From an uncultured Eubacteriales bacterium (lineage in GTDB: Bacteria; Bacillota; Clostridia; Lachnospirales; CAG-274), in contig CASFCZ010000017.1 in the NCBI GenBank assembly GCA_949293325.1, positions 1 through 53,050 on the forward strand: DNA of 53,050 nt, read 5' to 3'. Each line of letters begins with the position of its first letter. Position 1 is the stretch's first letter. This document shows positions 8,762 through 18,266 of the stretch, in pieces. The position numbers were made by a program, and so were the translations under genes. Below the pieces are notes generated by a model. It made no database searches and was not told the origin of the DNA. It was given only the letters and a program-made list of their open reading frames with translations.

Positions 8762-9019
8762 ATGGAGTCACGTGTAGCGTTAATAGGTATAGTTGTGGAG
8801 GATCTTAACTCTGTTGAACGGCTTAACTCTATTCTGCATGAATACGGCAGTTATATTATAGGGCGTATGGGTGTTCCCTATAAAAAGAGGGATATATCCA
8901 TCATCAGCGTTGCCGTAGATGCACCGGAAGATATTATAAATACCCTTTCAGGTAAACTGGGTATGCTGCCGGGAGTTAATACAAAAACAATTTATTCAAA
9001 AATCGAGAAAGAAGGATAA
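8762..9019 (+). CDS. TM1266 family iron-only hydrogenase system regulator
   Basis: Small protein of 85 residues with the ACT/NikR C-domain-like fold of the TM1266 family, found next to [FeFe]-hydrogenase maturation genes. Recognisable features are the opening SRVALIGIVVED, the central GRMGVPYKKRDISIISVAVDA and the closing LSGKLGMLPGVNTKTIYSK. It is called a putative regulator in the family, but no DNA-binding domain is present, so its role is uncertain. The start is ATG 8762 after GGAGGG; hydG follows 2 bases after its stop. Confidence 0.85.
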   Translation: MESRVALIGIVVEDLNSVERLNSILHEYGSYIIGRMGVPYKKRDISIISVAVDAPEDIINTLSGKLGMLPGVNTKTIYSKIEKEG

Positions 9020-9021
9020 AA

Positions 9022-10440
9022 ATGTATAACCCAAAGTCATTAAAGGCTGAAGAATTTATTGATCATTCAGAGATACTTGAAACTCTTGATTATGCTCAGA
9101 AAAATAAGCATAATGCAGAGCTGATAGACGAGATACTTGAAAAGGCAAGGAAACGCAAGGGTTTGTCCCACAGGGAGGCAGCAGTGCTCCTTGACTGTGA
9201 TATAGAAGAAAAAAATCAGGAGATATATAAGCTTGCAGAGCAGATTAAAAAGGACTTTTATGGCAACAGAATAGTGCTTTTTGCTCCTCTTTACCTTTCC
9301 AATTACTGCGTAAACGGTTGTGTTTATTGTCCATATCATCAGAAAAACAAACATATTGCACGTAAAAAGCTTACCCAGGAGGAGATCAGGAGGGAGGTAA
9401 TAGCCCTTCAGGATATGGGACATAAGAGGCTTGCCATTGAATCGGGAGAGGATCCTGTAAATAATCCTATTGAGTATATTCTGGAATCTATCAAGACTAT
9501 CTACAGTATTAAACATAAAAACGGTGCCATTCGTCGTGTAAATGTAAATATAGCAGCTACCACCGTTGAAAATTACCGTAAGCTTAAAGAGGCAGGTATA
9601 GGTACTTATATTCTCTTTCAGGAAACATACCATAAGGAAAGCTATGAAAAGCTTCACCCCACAGGTCCTAAGCATAACTATGCCTATCATACAGAGGCAA
9701 TGGACAGAGCTATGGAGGGAGGCATTGACGATGTAGGACTTGGTGTCCTTTTCGGTCTTGAAATGTACAGATATGAGTTTGCAGGCTTGCTTATGCACGC
9801 AGAACATCTTGAGGCTGTACATGGTGTAGGTCCCCATACTATCAGTGTGCCACGTATAAGACATGCAGATGATATTGATCCATCTGCCTTTGATAACGGC
9901 ATTGATGATGATACCTTTGCAAAGATAGTTGCCTGTATCCGAATTTCCGTGCCTTATACAGGTATGATTGTATCCACAAGGGAAAGTCAGGCATGCAGGG
10001 AAAGGGTACTGCATCTGGGTATTTCTCAGATAAGCGGCGGCTCACGTACAAGTGTAGGCGGCTATGTTGAGCCTGAGCAGGATGACGAAAGAAGCGAACA
10101 GTTTGATGTTATCGACTCAAGGACCCTTGATGAGGTGGTAAACTGGCTTATGCGAATGGGTTATATCCCAAGCTTCTGTACTGCCTGTTATCGTGAAGGT
10201 AGGACAGGTGACAGGTTTATGAGTCTGTGTAAGAGCGGTCAGATACAAAACTGCTGTCATCCTAATGCTCTTATGACTCTTAAGGAATACCTTATGGATT
10301 ATGCTTCCGAGGATACAAAAAAGGTTGGTCTGGAACTTATTAATAAGGAAATAGATAATGTATTAAGTGATAAGGTAAAGTCTATTTTAAGAGCTAATCT
10401 TTTAAATATAGAAAAGGGAGAAAGAGACTTCAGGTTTTAA
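9022..10440 (+). CDS. hydG: [FeFe]-hydrogenase H-cluster radical SAM maturase HydG
   Basis: Radical SAM tyrosine lyase that makes the CO and CN ligands of the H-cluster. At 472 residues it has the normal length. The SAM-cluster motif C-x3-C-x2-C is at residues 96, 100 and 103 (NYCVNGCVYCPY). The C-terminal auxiliary-cluster cysteines are in FCTACYREGRTGDRF and the NCCHPNA segment. GAAGG precedes the ATG by about 5 bases. It is translated just after the TM1266-type gene and before hydF. HydE, the third maturase, and the hydrogenase itself are not in this window. Confidence 0.96.
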   Translation: MYNPKSLKAEEFIDHSEILETLDYAQKNKHNAELIDEILEKARKRKGLSHREAAVLLDCDIEEKNQEIYKLAEQIKKDFYGNRIVLFAPLYLSNYCVNGCVYCPYHQKNKHIARKKLTQEEIRREVIALQDMGHKRLAIESGEDPVNNPIEYILESIKTIYSIKHKNGAIRRVNVNIAATTVENYRKLKEAGIGTYILFQETYHKESYEKLHPTGPKHNYAYHTEAMDRAMEGGIDDVGLGVLFGLEMYRYEFAGLLMHAEHLEAVHGVGPHTISVPRIRHADDIDPSAFDNGIDDDTFAKIVACIRISVPYTGMIVSTRESQACRERVLHLGISQISGGSRTSVGGYVEPEQDDERSEQFDVIDSRTLDEVVNWLMRMGYIPSFCTACYREGRTGDRFMSLCKSGQIQNCCHPNALMTLKEYLMDYASEDTKKVGLELINKEIDNVLSDKVKSILRANLLNIEKGERDFRF

Positions 10441-10461
10441 TTTTATACAGGAGGTGCAGCT

Positions 10462-11658
10462 ATGGGATTAAATGACACTCCTTCATCCGAAAGATTGCAT
10501 ATAGGCATTTTCGGCAGAAGAAATGCAGGTAAATCAAGTATTATTAACGCAATAACAGGGCAAAATCTTTCCATTGTATCAGATGTGAAGGGTACTACTA
10601 CGGATCCTGTCAAAAAGACTATGGAAATGCTCCCTTTAGGCCCGGTGGAAATAATAGATACTCCGGGTATTGATGATGAGGGAGAACTTGGCTCAAAGAG
10701 AGTTGAAAAAAGTTACGAAATACTTAACAGGACAGATGTAGCTGTACTTGTTGCAGATGGTCAGACAGGACTTACTGAGCAGGATAAGGCTCTTATAAAG
10801 GAGCTTAAGGACCGTAAACTTCCCTATGTGATAGCTGTCAATAAGGCTGATCTTACAGAAAAAAGAGAGGCTATGGAAAATGGCGTGTGGGTAAGTGCAA
10901 AAACCGGTGAGGGTATAGACGAGCTTAAAAAGAGCATTATTCTTGCGGCGCCCAATGAAGAAAACAAAACTAAACTTGTGGGCGATCTGGTATCTCCCGG
11001 AGATTTTGTTGTGCTTGTGGTGCCTATTGATAAGGCTGCACCAAAGGGCAGACTTATTCTTCCTCAGCAGATGGTGATAAGGGATCTCCTTGATGCAGAT
11101 GCCATATCGGTAACCCTTAAGGAGGACAGCCTTAAGAGCACTCTTAACAGGCTTGGCATAAAGCCCAAGCTGGTTATTACCGATAGTCAGGTGTTTGAAT
11201 CTGTTGCAAGGGATACCCCGGATGATATACTTATGACTTCCTTTTCAATACTTATGGCTCGCTATAAGGGAAATCTTAAGTCAGCCATAGAGGCAGTCAA
11301 TGCTGTCAGGAATATAAAAAAGGGGGATAAGATACTTATTTCTGAGGGTTGTACCCATCACAGACAGTGCGATGACATAGGCACTGTTAAAATTCCACGG
11401 TGGCTTAAAAATTTTGTGGGAGAAGACGTGGAGTTTGAATTCTCAAGCGGTATAGGTTTCCCAAAGGATCTGACACCATACAAGGCTATTATCCATTGCG
11501 GAGGCTGTATGCTCAATGAAAAGGAAATGAAATATCGGGAACTTTGTGCAAGACGTCAGGGGGTCCCTATGACTAACTACGGTGTTTTTATTGCTTTTAT
11601 AAACGGTATTTTACAGCGTTCCCTTGAACCATTTCCGGACTACAGGGCAATGCTTTAA
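10462..11658 (+). CDS. hydF: [FeFe]-hydrogenase maturation GTPase HydF
   Basis: GTPase and scaffold on which the H-cluster diiron subcluster is assembled before transfer to apo-hydrogenase. The 398 residues begin with a Ras-like domain: P-loop GRRNAGKSS near residue 18, DTPG and NKAD. The C-terminal iron-sulfur domain keeps the C-x-H ... H-C-x-x-C set (GCTHH, then IHCGGC). GGAGG lies before ATG 10462 and 21 bases separate it from hydG. It is the last gene of the leader-controlled operon. Confidence 0.96.
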   Translation: MGLNDTPSSERLHIGIFGRRNAGKSSIINAITGQNLSIVSDVKGTTTDPVKKTMEMLPLGPVEIIDTPGIDDEGELGSKRVEKSYEILNRTDVAVLVADGQTGLTEQDKALIKELKDRKLPYVIAVNKADLTEKREAMENGVWVSAKTGEGIDELKKSIILAAPNEENKTKLVGDLVSPGDFVVLVVPIDKAAPKGRLILPQQMVIRDLLDADAISVTLKEDSLKSTLNRLGIKPKLVITDSQVFESVARDTPDDILMTSFSILMARYKGNLKSAIEAVNAVRNIKKGDKILISEGCTHHRQCDDIGTVKIPRWLKNFVGEDVEFEFSSGIGFPKDLTPYKAIIHCGGCMLNEKEMKYRELCARRQGVPMTNYGVFIAFINGILQRSLEPFPDYRAML

Positions 11659-11708
11659 AACAGGTTTTATATAAAATGCCGAAAAATGCTAAAATATGAT
11701 ATTTGCCC

Positions 11709-11737
11709 TTGAAAAAAAACCAATAAAATGATATTAT
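11709..11737 (+). promoter_or_regulatory. SigmaA promoter upstream of the Mn riboswitch
   Basis: TTGAAA (11709-11714) and TATTAT (11732-11737) with a 17-base spacer, a few bases before the riboswitch begins. Confidence 0.6.
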
Positions 11738-11750
11738 AGTCTAAGTCAAT

Positions 11751-11838
11751 TATAAAGGGGAGTAGCTTGCAGCCAGGCTGTAGCAGATTGCGTCAGTACG
11801 ATTTTTATCCGCAGCTGCTTTGAATAGCAAGACTTTTA
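11751..11838 (+). ncRNA. yybP-ykoY manganese riboswitch
   Basis: The leader contains the two hallmark strands of the class: AAAGGGGAGTAGC at the 5' end and TAGCAAGACTTT at the 3' end, plus the CGTCAGTACG loop strand. P1 forms from ATAAAGG with CTTTTAT. Inner helices GCAGCC/GGCTGT, AGCAG/CTGCT and TGCG/CGCA complete the expected fold. No terminator follows. A TTTTGA/TCAAAA hairpin and the AAAGG ribosome site lie just downstream, so control may be translational. Mn2+ is the known ligand of this class. Confidence 0.85.
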
Positions 11839-11875
11839 TTTTTGAAATCTGTCAAAAGAAAGGAATGTTAAAAAA

Positions 11876-13003
11876 ATGGATATTTTCCTGTCACTATTCG
11901 AAAATATCGGTAACGTATCATGGCAGATGGTATTGATGTGGGTTATAGGTGCCCTTCTTATCTATCTTGCCGTAAAGAAGGAAATGGAGCCTACATTGCT
12001 TTTGCCTATGGGCTTCGGTGCCATTCTGGTTAACCTGCCTTTATCGGGAGCTATTACCCAGGGCGATGAAGTCGGACCTATCGACGTACTTTTTAATGCA
12101 GGTATTTCAAATGAGCTTTTTCCCCTGCTCTTATTCATCGGTATTGGTGCAATGATTGACTTTACCCCTTTACTTTCCAACCCTAAGATGCTGCTTTTCG
12201 GTGCTGCCGCACAGTTTGGTATTTTCTTTACCCTGTGTCTTGCAACCCTTTGTGGCTTTGAACTTAAGGATGCGGCTTCAATCGGTATAATCGGTGCTGC
12301 TGACGGTCCTACATCCATCTTTGTGGCACAGTACTTTGATTCAAACTATACAGGTGCCATCATGGTTGCGGCTTATTCATACATGGCCCTTGTGCCTATT
12401 ATACAGCCACCTGTTATTAAGCTTGTTACTACCAAAAAGGAACGTCTTATCCGTATGGAATATAATCCACAGGCTGTTTCCAAAACAACCAGGATACTGT
12501 TCCCTATAATCATTACAGCAGTGGCAGGCCTTGTTGCACCTAAGTCTGTTGCACTTGTAGGTTTCCTTATGTTTGGTAATCTTATCAGGGAATGTGGTGT
12601 GCTTAATTCTATTTCAAAGACAGCTCAGAACGAGCTTGCTAACCTTATTACCATTGTACTTGGTCTTAGTATAGCAACAAGGATGCAGGCAGATGAGTTT
12701 ATCCAGATCCAGACTATAATGATTATGGGTCTTGGTCTTGTAGCCTTTGTATTTGATACTGTTGGCGGTGTTATGTTTGCCAAAATACTTAACCTCTTTG
12801 TTAAGAAAAAGATCAACCCTATGGTAGGTGCGGCAGGTATTTCTGCCTTCCCAATGTCTTCAAGGGTTGTAAATAAGATTGGTATTGAGGAGGATCCTCA
12901 GAACTATCTGCTTATGCATGCAGTAGGTACCAATGTATCAGGTCAGATCGCTTCTGTTATTGCAGGTGGTCTTATAGTTACTCTTGTACCATTGTTCCAG
13001 TAA
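11876..13003 (+). CDS. Sodium ion-translocating decarboxylase subunit beta (OadB/GcdB/MmdB family)
   Basis: Membrane subunit that couples decarboxylation of a carboxybiotin carrier to Na+ export, 375 residues with about nine TM helices. Family marks are KKEMEPTLLLPMGFGAILVN, FIGIGAMIDFTPLL, the GIIGAADGPTSIF re-entrant segment with the Na+-site Asp, and the C-terminal GAAGISAFPMSSRVVNKIG. AAAGGAA precedes ATG 11876. A small gamma-like gene follows, but no carboxyltransferase, biotin carrier or mutase gene is nearby, so whether it serves oxaloacetate, glutaconyl-CoA or methylmalonyl-CoA cannot be told. It lies behind a Mn2+ riboswitch. Confidence 0.9.
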   Translation: MDIFLSLFENIGNVSWQMVLMWVIGALLIYLAVKKEMEPTLLLPMGFGAILVNLPLSGAITQGDEVGPIDVLFNAGISNELFPLLLFIGIGAMIDFTPLLSNPKMLLFGAAAQFGIFFTLCLATLCGFELKDAASIGIIGAADGPTSIFVAQYFDSNYTGAIMVAAYSYMALVPIIQPPVIKLVTTKKERLIRMEYNPQAVSKTTRILFPIIITAVAGLVAPKSVALVGFLMFGNLIRECGVLNSISKTAQNELANLITIVLGLSIATRMQADEFIQIQTIMIMGLGLVAFVFDTVGGVMFAKILNLFVKKKINPMVGAAGISAFPMSSRVVNKIGIEEDPQNYLLMHAVGTNVSGQIASVIAGGLIVTLVPLFQ

Positions 13004-13019
13004 TAAGGAGGCAACGAAT

Positions 13020-13148
13020 ATGAATGTAAGCGGATTTCTTGAAGTTTTACCCCTTGTAGTTTACGGTATGGTGGGTATATTTATTGTAACTGCTGTAATT
13101 TATGCAGTTGTATCTATTTTAAATAAGGTTTTCAGTCCTAAAAAGTAA
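13020..13148 (+). CDS. Small OadG-like decarboxylase gamma subunit
   Basis: A 42-residue single-helix membrane protein. It has a hydrophobic segment at about residues 8-33 (VVYGMVGIFIVTAVIYAVVS) followed by a basic tail ending SPKK. OadG/GcdD-type subunits are equally small, begin with a membrane anchor containing a GM-G-x-F/V pattern, and help assemble the alpha, beta and biotin-carrier subunits. AAGGAGG stands 8 bases before ATG 13020, 16 bases after the beta-subunit gene. Identity rests on length, topology and position. Confidence 0.72.
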   Translation: MNVSGFLEVLPLVVYGMVGIFIVTAVIYAVVSILNKVFSPKK

Positions 13149-13162
13149 TATGCATTCTAAAG

Positions 13163-13194
13163 GCTCTGTATCGTGTTGGTATGGAGCTTTTTTT
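13163..13194 (+). terminator. Terminator of the oadB-oadG-like operon
   Basis: GCTCTGTA (13163-13170) pairs with TATGGAGC (13180-13187), followed by TTTTTTT. Confidence 0.75.
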
Positions 13195-13257
13195 ATGGTA
13201 TAAAAATGTCCCATAAGCTGTGATATACTATTGTTGTAAATAATTTCAGTGTGTATA

Positions 13258-13286
13258 TTGAAATATGAATTATCAAATGCTATAAT
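13258..13286 (+). promoter_or_regulatory. SigmaA promoter of the WYL-sbcDC operon
   Basis: TTGAAA (13258-13263), 17-base spacer, TATAAT (13281-13286), then a GAGGTG ribosome site before ATG 13304. The leader is very short. Confidence 0.7.
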
Positions 13287-13303
13287 CAGCTCGAGGTGAC
13301 AAT

Positions 13304-14332
13304 ATGGATATAAAGCAGCCTAAAAAATTACTTATTATAAATATACTTAACATACTCAACAAGTATACAGACGAAAATCATAAAATAAGCCAATCCCAGA
13401 TTTTAGATATATTAAACAGGGAATATAATATGAACGTAAACAGAAAGTCCATAAAGCCTAATATTATGGATCTCATAGATGCCGGCTTTGATATTAATTA
13501 TACCGAAACTCAAAGGGGTAATAACGATTCGGTATTGACTGATTTTTACATAAACCATACATTTACTGATGAGGAACTGCGCCTTATTATTGATAGTCTG
13601 CTTTTTTCAAAATATATTCCATCAGGTCAGTGCAGAGAGTTAATTGAAAAAATAAGTGATTTGTCCAGTATTTATTTCAGGGGGAGAATAAAGAATGTAA
13701 AAAATATGCCTGAAAGACATATTATAAACAAAGAGATTTTCTATACAATAAGTGTTATTGATGAGGCAATAGAAAAAAATTTATGCGTAAGTTTTTGCTA
13801 TACCTATTACAATACGGATAAAAAACCCCAGAAGAAAAAAAATAGTAATGGAGAGGACAAGGTATATATAGTCAGCCCATATCAGATGGTTACGGCAAAC
13901 GGCAGGTACTATTTGATAGCAAATTCAAATAACTACGATAATATATCCTATTACAGAGTGGATAAGATAGCAGAAATTACATGTACTGATATGCCGGCAA
14001 AACCTTTAAATAAGATTAAGGGCTGTGAAAATGGTCTTGATTTGCCAAAGCACATGGCAGAACATATATATATGTTTTCGGGAGAAAGTTTAAGTGTTAT
14101 TTTTAAGGTAAAGAAAAGTGCGGTAAATCAGGTTTTGGACTGGTTTGGAACGGAAGTTGTTTTTTATGAAGAAACAGAGGATGAGGTAACTGCAAAGGTT
14201 GTTGTAAATCCAAATGCCATGAAGTACTGGGCATTACAATATGCTGATTATGTCAGGATAATAAGCCCCGAAAGTCTGGTAGAGAATATAAAGTCAACCC
14301 TTAAGGAGGCCCTTGACGGATATAACAAATAA
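13304..14332 (+). CDS. WYL domain-containing transcriptional regulator
   Basis: DNA-binding regulator of 342 residues. An N-terminal winged-helix of roughly residues 8-75 is followed by a WYL domain near 150-235, recognisable from YIVSPYQMVTANGRYYLIAN and YYRVDKI, and by a C-terminal WCX-like region. WYL proteins often sense nucleic acid or small ligands and are common beside DNA repair and defence genes. It starts the sbcD-sbcC operon (21-base gap), so it may control or respond to DNA damage, which is inference. Confidence 0.85.
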   Translation: MDIKQPKKLLIINILNILNKYTDENHKISQSQILDILNREYNMNVNRKSIKPNIMDLIDAGFDINYTETQRGNNDSVLTDFYINHTFTDEELRLIIDSLLFSKYIPSGQCRELIEKISDLSSIYFRGRIKNVKNMPERHIINKEIFYTISVIDEAIEKNLCVSFCYTYYNTDKKPQKKKNSNGEDKVYIVSPYQMVTANGRYYLIANSNNYDNISYYRVDKIAEITCTDMPAKPLNKIKGCENGLDLPKHMAEHIYMFSGESLSVIFKVKKSAVNQVLDWFGTEVVFYEETEDEVTAKVVVNPNAMKYWALQYADYVRIISPESLVENIKSTLKEALDGYNK

Positions 14333-14353
14333 TATTATATGGAGTGAGATAAA

Positions 14354-15490
14354 ATGAAGGTTATGCACTTATCGGATCTTCACCTTGGTAAAAGGGTAAA
14401 TGAGTTTTCAATGCTTGAGGATCAGAAATACATACTTATGAAAATACTTAATATTCTTGATGAGGAAAAACCTGATGCCATTATTATAGCGGGGGATGTA
14501 TATGACAAATCTGTACCATCAGAGGAGGCAGTACAGGTCCTTGATGACTTCCTTTGCAGACTGGTTGAAAGGGGCGTACAGATATTTTTAATAAGTGGTA
14601 ATCATGATTCAGCAGAAAGACTTGCCTTTGGTTCAAGATTAATGGAAAGCAAAGGTGTACATATATCCCCTGTTTACAGAGGTGAAGTTATACCTGTTTC
14701 AATTAATGATGAATATGGCGCTATAGATATTTTTATGCTGCCGTTTATTAAACCTGGATATGTAAGAAGGTATTTTGAAGATGAGGAAATCAAGTCCTAT
14801 ACAGATGCAATGAAAGTTGTAATCTCAAATATGCAGATTAATCCTGATAACAGGAATATACTTGTAACCCATCAGTTCGTTGCAGGGGCAGAACGCTCTG
14901 AATCGGAGGATGTTTCAGTAGGTGGAATCGACAGTGTAGACATGTCTGTTTTTGATCCCTTTGACTATGTTGCATTGGGACATATTCATGGACCTCAGAG
15001 CATAGGAAGGGAAACTGTACGGTACTGTGGTACCCCTTTGAAATATTCCTTTTCCGAAAAGAATCATATTAAGTCGGTAACCATAATTGAGTTGTATGAA
15101 AAAGGTAACATAAATATCAGAACCATTCCTCTTATACCCAGATACGATATGAGGGAAATAAAAGGTACCTATGAGGAACTGACTGACAGACGCAATTATG
15201 AAAATACAAATAAGGAGGATTATCTCAGGGTAATTCTTACAGATGAAGATTATATACCTGATGTTATGTCAAAGCTAAGGGTTATATATCCCAATATTAT
15301 GAAGCTTGAGTATGATAACAAGCGTACAAGGTCCCTTGCAAACCCTGTTATATCCGGGGATAAAGATATGAAATACTGGCTTGATATTTTTGAAGATCTT
15401 TATGAAATGCAGAATGGACAACCCATGACAGACATACAGAGGAACTTTTCAGAAAAATTAATGGAGGAAGTAAAGGAGGTTAAACAGTGA
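14354..15490 (+). CDS. sbcD: Exonuclease SbcCD subunit D (Mre11-like nuclease)
   Basis: Calpha-metallophosphoesterase nuclease of the SbcCD complex, which cuts hairpins and blocked DNA ends. At 378 residues it has normal length. The phosphoesterase motifs appear in order: LSDLHLG, GDVYDKSVPS, SGNHDSAERL, VTHQFVAG and GHIHGPQ. The C-terminal part is the capping domain. GGAG precedes ATG 14354. The stop overlaps the sbcC start in a GTGA tetrad, so subunit synthesis is coupled. Confidence 0.96.
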   Translation: MKVMHLSDLHLGKRVNEFSMLEDQKYILMKILNILDEEKPDAIIIAGDVYDKSVPSEEAVQVLDDFLCRLVERGVQIFLISGNHDSAERLAFGSRLMESKGVHISPVYRGEVIPVSINDEYGAIDIFMLPFIKPGYVRRYFEDEEIKSYTDAMKVVISNMQINPDNRNILVTHQFVAGAERSESEDVSVGGIDSVDMSVFDPFDYVALGHIHGPQSIGRETVRYCGTPLKYSFSEKNHIKSVTIIELYEKGNINIRTIPLIPRYDMREIKGTYEELTDRRNYENTNKEDYLRVILTDEDYIPDVMSKLRVIYPNIMKLEYDNKRTRSLANPVISGDKDMKYWLDIFEDLYEMQNGQPMTDIQRNFSEKLMEEVKEVKQ

Positions 15491-18249
15491 GACCGTTACT
15501 TCTTAAGATGACAGCATTTGGACCATATGCAACCACTACAACCATTGACTTTGACCTTCTTGGTGATAGGGGTATTTATCTGATAACAGGTGATACCGGT
15601 GCAGGCAAGACTACCATATTTGATGCAATAGTCTTTGCTTTATATGAGGAGGTAAGCGGAGAAAACCGCAGTAAAAAAACAGTGCATTCAAAATATGTTT
15701 CTGAGTCTGTGCCAACGGATGTGGAGCTAGTCTTTGAACATAGGGACTGTAAATATACCATAAGGCGTACCATTAAGAAAAAAGTTAAAAAGGATGCCTT
15801 TGATGAAAAGAATATTGATTTTGAGGGAGAGCTTATTTATCCGAATGGTAAGGTAGTTGTCAACAGAAAGGAAATAAAAAACTGTATTACAGAACTTCTG
15901 GGGTTAGATATAAATCAGTTTAAACAGATTTCCGTGATTGCTCAGGGTGAATTTTTAAAGCTTCTTTTGGCAACTACCAGTGAGAGGGAGAGCATATTCC
16001 GAAGAATATTCAGTACAGGGGATTATGAAAATTTCCAAAAGAAATTGGCGGAGGAATTTTCTACTGTAAAACGCCGTCGTGAGGATGTAAAAAACAGTGT
16101 AAAACAGTATATAAACTCAATAAAGTGTGATAATGACAGTAAATTTTACTCTGAGCTTGAAAAAGTCAGGTGCGATCAGACAGTCGGAGAAGATGCAACA
16201 GAACTATTATCCTGTATCATAGACGAAGACGTTGCCGGATGTGATGGTGTATGTGCTGAATTGGAAATCATTGAAGATAAGCTTAAGGATATTAATGATA
16301 GACTTTATAAGGCTAAAACGAGATCTGAAACAGAAGAAAAGCTGAATACAGCAACAGAGGAACAAAAAATACTTAAAGAAAAACGTGATAAGCTTCAATC
16401 CGATATGGATAAGGCTAAAACCAGAGAGCTGGAAATTGAGGCTCTGTCAAAAACTATAACAAAGATAGGGGAGGAATTACCTGCATATAAGGAAAAGGAG
16501 GACTTATCAAAACAAAGGGATGGGTTAAAGAGGTCAATTAAAGAAAACACCTCTGCCATAGGTATAAAAACCAAAGCTGACGAAAAGCTCAGGATAGAGC
16601 TGGAACAGCTTGAAACTGAAGAAAGACAATTGCAAAATGCAGGAGCTTTATGGGAAAGGCTTAATGGTGAAAAACAGCGTTTAGAGGAAAAAAGGAAAAA
16701 TATCAAAGACCTTGAAAAGGAAAGGAAAAAGCTGAATAGCCAGGAAAAATCCCTTGAAGATGCACAGAAAGACTACCTTAAGGCAAGTCAGGATGCAGAG
16801 ATAAAGCAGGAGTGTGCCAGGAAAAAGAGGGCAGCCTTTAACAATGAACAGGCAGGTATAATGGCAGAAACACTTGAGGAGGGAAGCCCCTGTCCTGTAT
16901 GCGGATCCCTTACACACCCCCATAAGGCACCAAAATCCGATTCTGCACCTTCAGAGAAAGAGGTGAAATCTGCCGAAGATGAAGCCTTAAAGGCACAGAC
17001 TGAAGCTAATGAAAAAAGCACAAAGGCAAGTGTGATTATGGGTGCTTTAGAGGAGGCAAGACATAACGTCAATAGTAAGGTGATTCAGCTTATCGGTGAA
17101 TGTGATTATGCCGATATAGATACTGTGATAGCTGAGAGTATTTTGGATATAGAGACAAAACTTAAGGATATTTCGGATAGTATCAGTCTTGAAGAAAAGA
17201 ATATTGCCAGGAAAAAAGAACTGGAAGAAATTATACCTCAAAAAAAATCCTATGGTGTATCTGTTGCAGATGAGATTAATAAACTTAACGGAGAGGTTTC
17301 GGCAGAAACAGCTACATTAAAGGAAGTGGAAAAACGACTGGTGGCTCTTAACGATAAGTTAAGTTTTGAAAACAGTGAAATGGCTGCAAGGGAAATAAAA
17401 CGCATGGAAAATCAGAAGGAGGATATCAGAAATGATATAAAACGTTACAGCGAAGCTTTCACCAGGTGTAATAATGCCTTTGAACAAACTAACGGAAATA
17501 TCAGACAGCTTAAGAAAGACTTGGACAATATGGAGGAAACAGATGTAAAGGAGAAACTTGAAGAAGAAAGGAAACTTACAGGAAGAAAAAAGGAACTGGA
17601 TGAAAAAAAGAGCGAATATTTTGCCAGAATACAGAATAACAAGCAGATATATATTGATGCAAAAAACAAATTGAATGATTTGTCAGAACTGGATAAAATG
17701 TGGTCATGGATGGGAGCCTTGTCATCTACGGCAAACGGTACCGTAAACGGCAAGGCAAAGATAACACTTGAATCCTATGTCCAGATGAGGTACTTTGATC
17801 GTATTATACAGCGTGCCAATGTTCATCTGATGAGGATGTCAAATGGTAAGTATGATCTTATCCGAAGTGACAGGGCAACAGAGCTTAACGGTAAGGTAGG
17901 TCTTGATATGGATGTTATTGACCATTACAACGGAAGCCATAGAAGTGTAAAGACCCTTTCGGGAGGAGAGTCCTTTATCGCTTCTTTATCCCTTGCCCTT
18001 GGACTGTCTGAGGAGATACAGGAGTCTTCAGGAGGTGTTCAGGTGAATACTCTGTTTGTTGATGAGGGATTTGGTTCACTGGATGAGGAAACACTTCAGC
18101 AGGCTATGGGGGCTCTTATGGGATTGTCAGAAAGCGATAAACTAATAGGCATAATTTCCCATGTTGCAGAGTTAAGGGAGAGAATAGATAAGCAGATAAT
18201 AGTAACGAAAAATAAATCCGGTGGCAGCAGGGCAGAGGTGGTTATATAA
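15487..18249 (+). CDS. sbcC: Exonuclease SbcCD subunit C (Rad50-like SMC ATPase)
   Basis: ATPase of the hairpin-processing SbcCD complex, 920 residues, slightly short for the family. Walker A is TGDTGAGKTT near residue 33. Two long Glu/Lys-rich coiled coils flank the zinc hook CPVC at residues 469-472. The signature LSGGESFIASLSLALGL and Walker B LFVDEGFGSLDEE are at the C-terminus. The start is GTG 15487, overlapping the sbcD stop, with AGGAGG upstream. SbcCD acts on long palindromes, which is worth noting given the hairpin-rich unit near 31 kb. Confidence 0.96.
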   Translation: MRPLLLKMTAFGPYATTTTIDFDLLGDRGIYLITGDTGAGKTTIFDAIVFALYEEVSGENRSKKTVHSKYVSESVPTDVELVFEHRDCKYTIRRTIKKKVKKDAFDEKNIDFEGELIYPNGKVVVNRKEIKNCITELLGLDINQFKQISVIAQGEFLKLLLATTSERESIFRRIFSTGDYENFQKKLAEEFSTVKRRREDVKNSVKQYINSIKCDNDSKFYSELEKVRCDQTVGEDATELLSCIIDEDVAGCDGVCAELEIIEDKLKDINDRLYKAKTRSETEEKLNTATEEQKILKEKRDKLQSDMDKAKTRELEIEALSKTITKIGEELPAYKEKEDLSKQRDGLKRSIKENTSAIGIKTKADEKLRIELEQLETEERQLQNAGALWERLNGEKQRLEEKRKNIKDLEKERKKLNSQEKSLEDAQKDYLKASQDAEIKQECARKKRAAFNNEQAGIMAETLEEGSPCPVCGSLTHPHKAPKSDSAPSEKEVKSAEDEALKAQTEANEKSTKASVIMGALEEARHNVNSKVIQLIGECDYADIDTVIAESILDIETKLKDISDSISLEEKNIARKKELEEIIPQKKSYGVSVADEINKLNGEVSAETATLKEVEKRLVALNDKLSFENSEMAAREIKRMENQKEDIRNDIKRYSEAFTRCNNAFEQTNGNIRQLKKDLDNMEETDVKEKLEEERKLTGRKKELDEKKSEYFARIQNNKQIYIDAKNKLNDLSELDKMWSWMGALSSTANGTVNGKAKITLESYVQMRYFDRIIQRANVHLMRMSNGKYDLIRSDRATELNGKVGLDMDVIDHYNGSHRSVKTLSGGESFIASLSLALGLSEEIQESSGGVQVNTLFVDEGFGSLDEETLQQAMGALMGLSESDKLIGIISHVAELRERIDKQIIVTKNKSGGSRAEVVI

Positions 18250-18266
18250 AAGTCGGATAATCAGAC

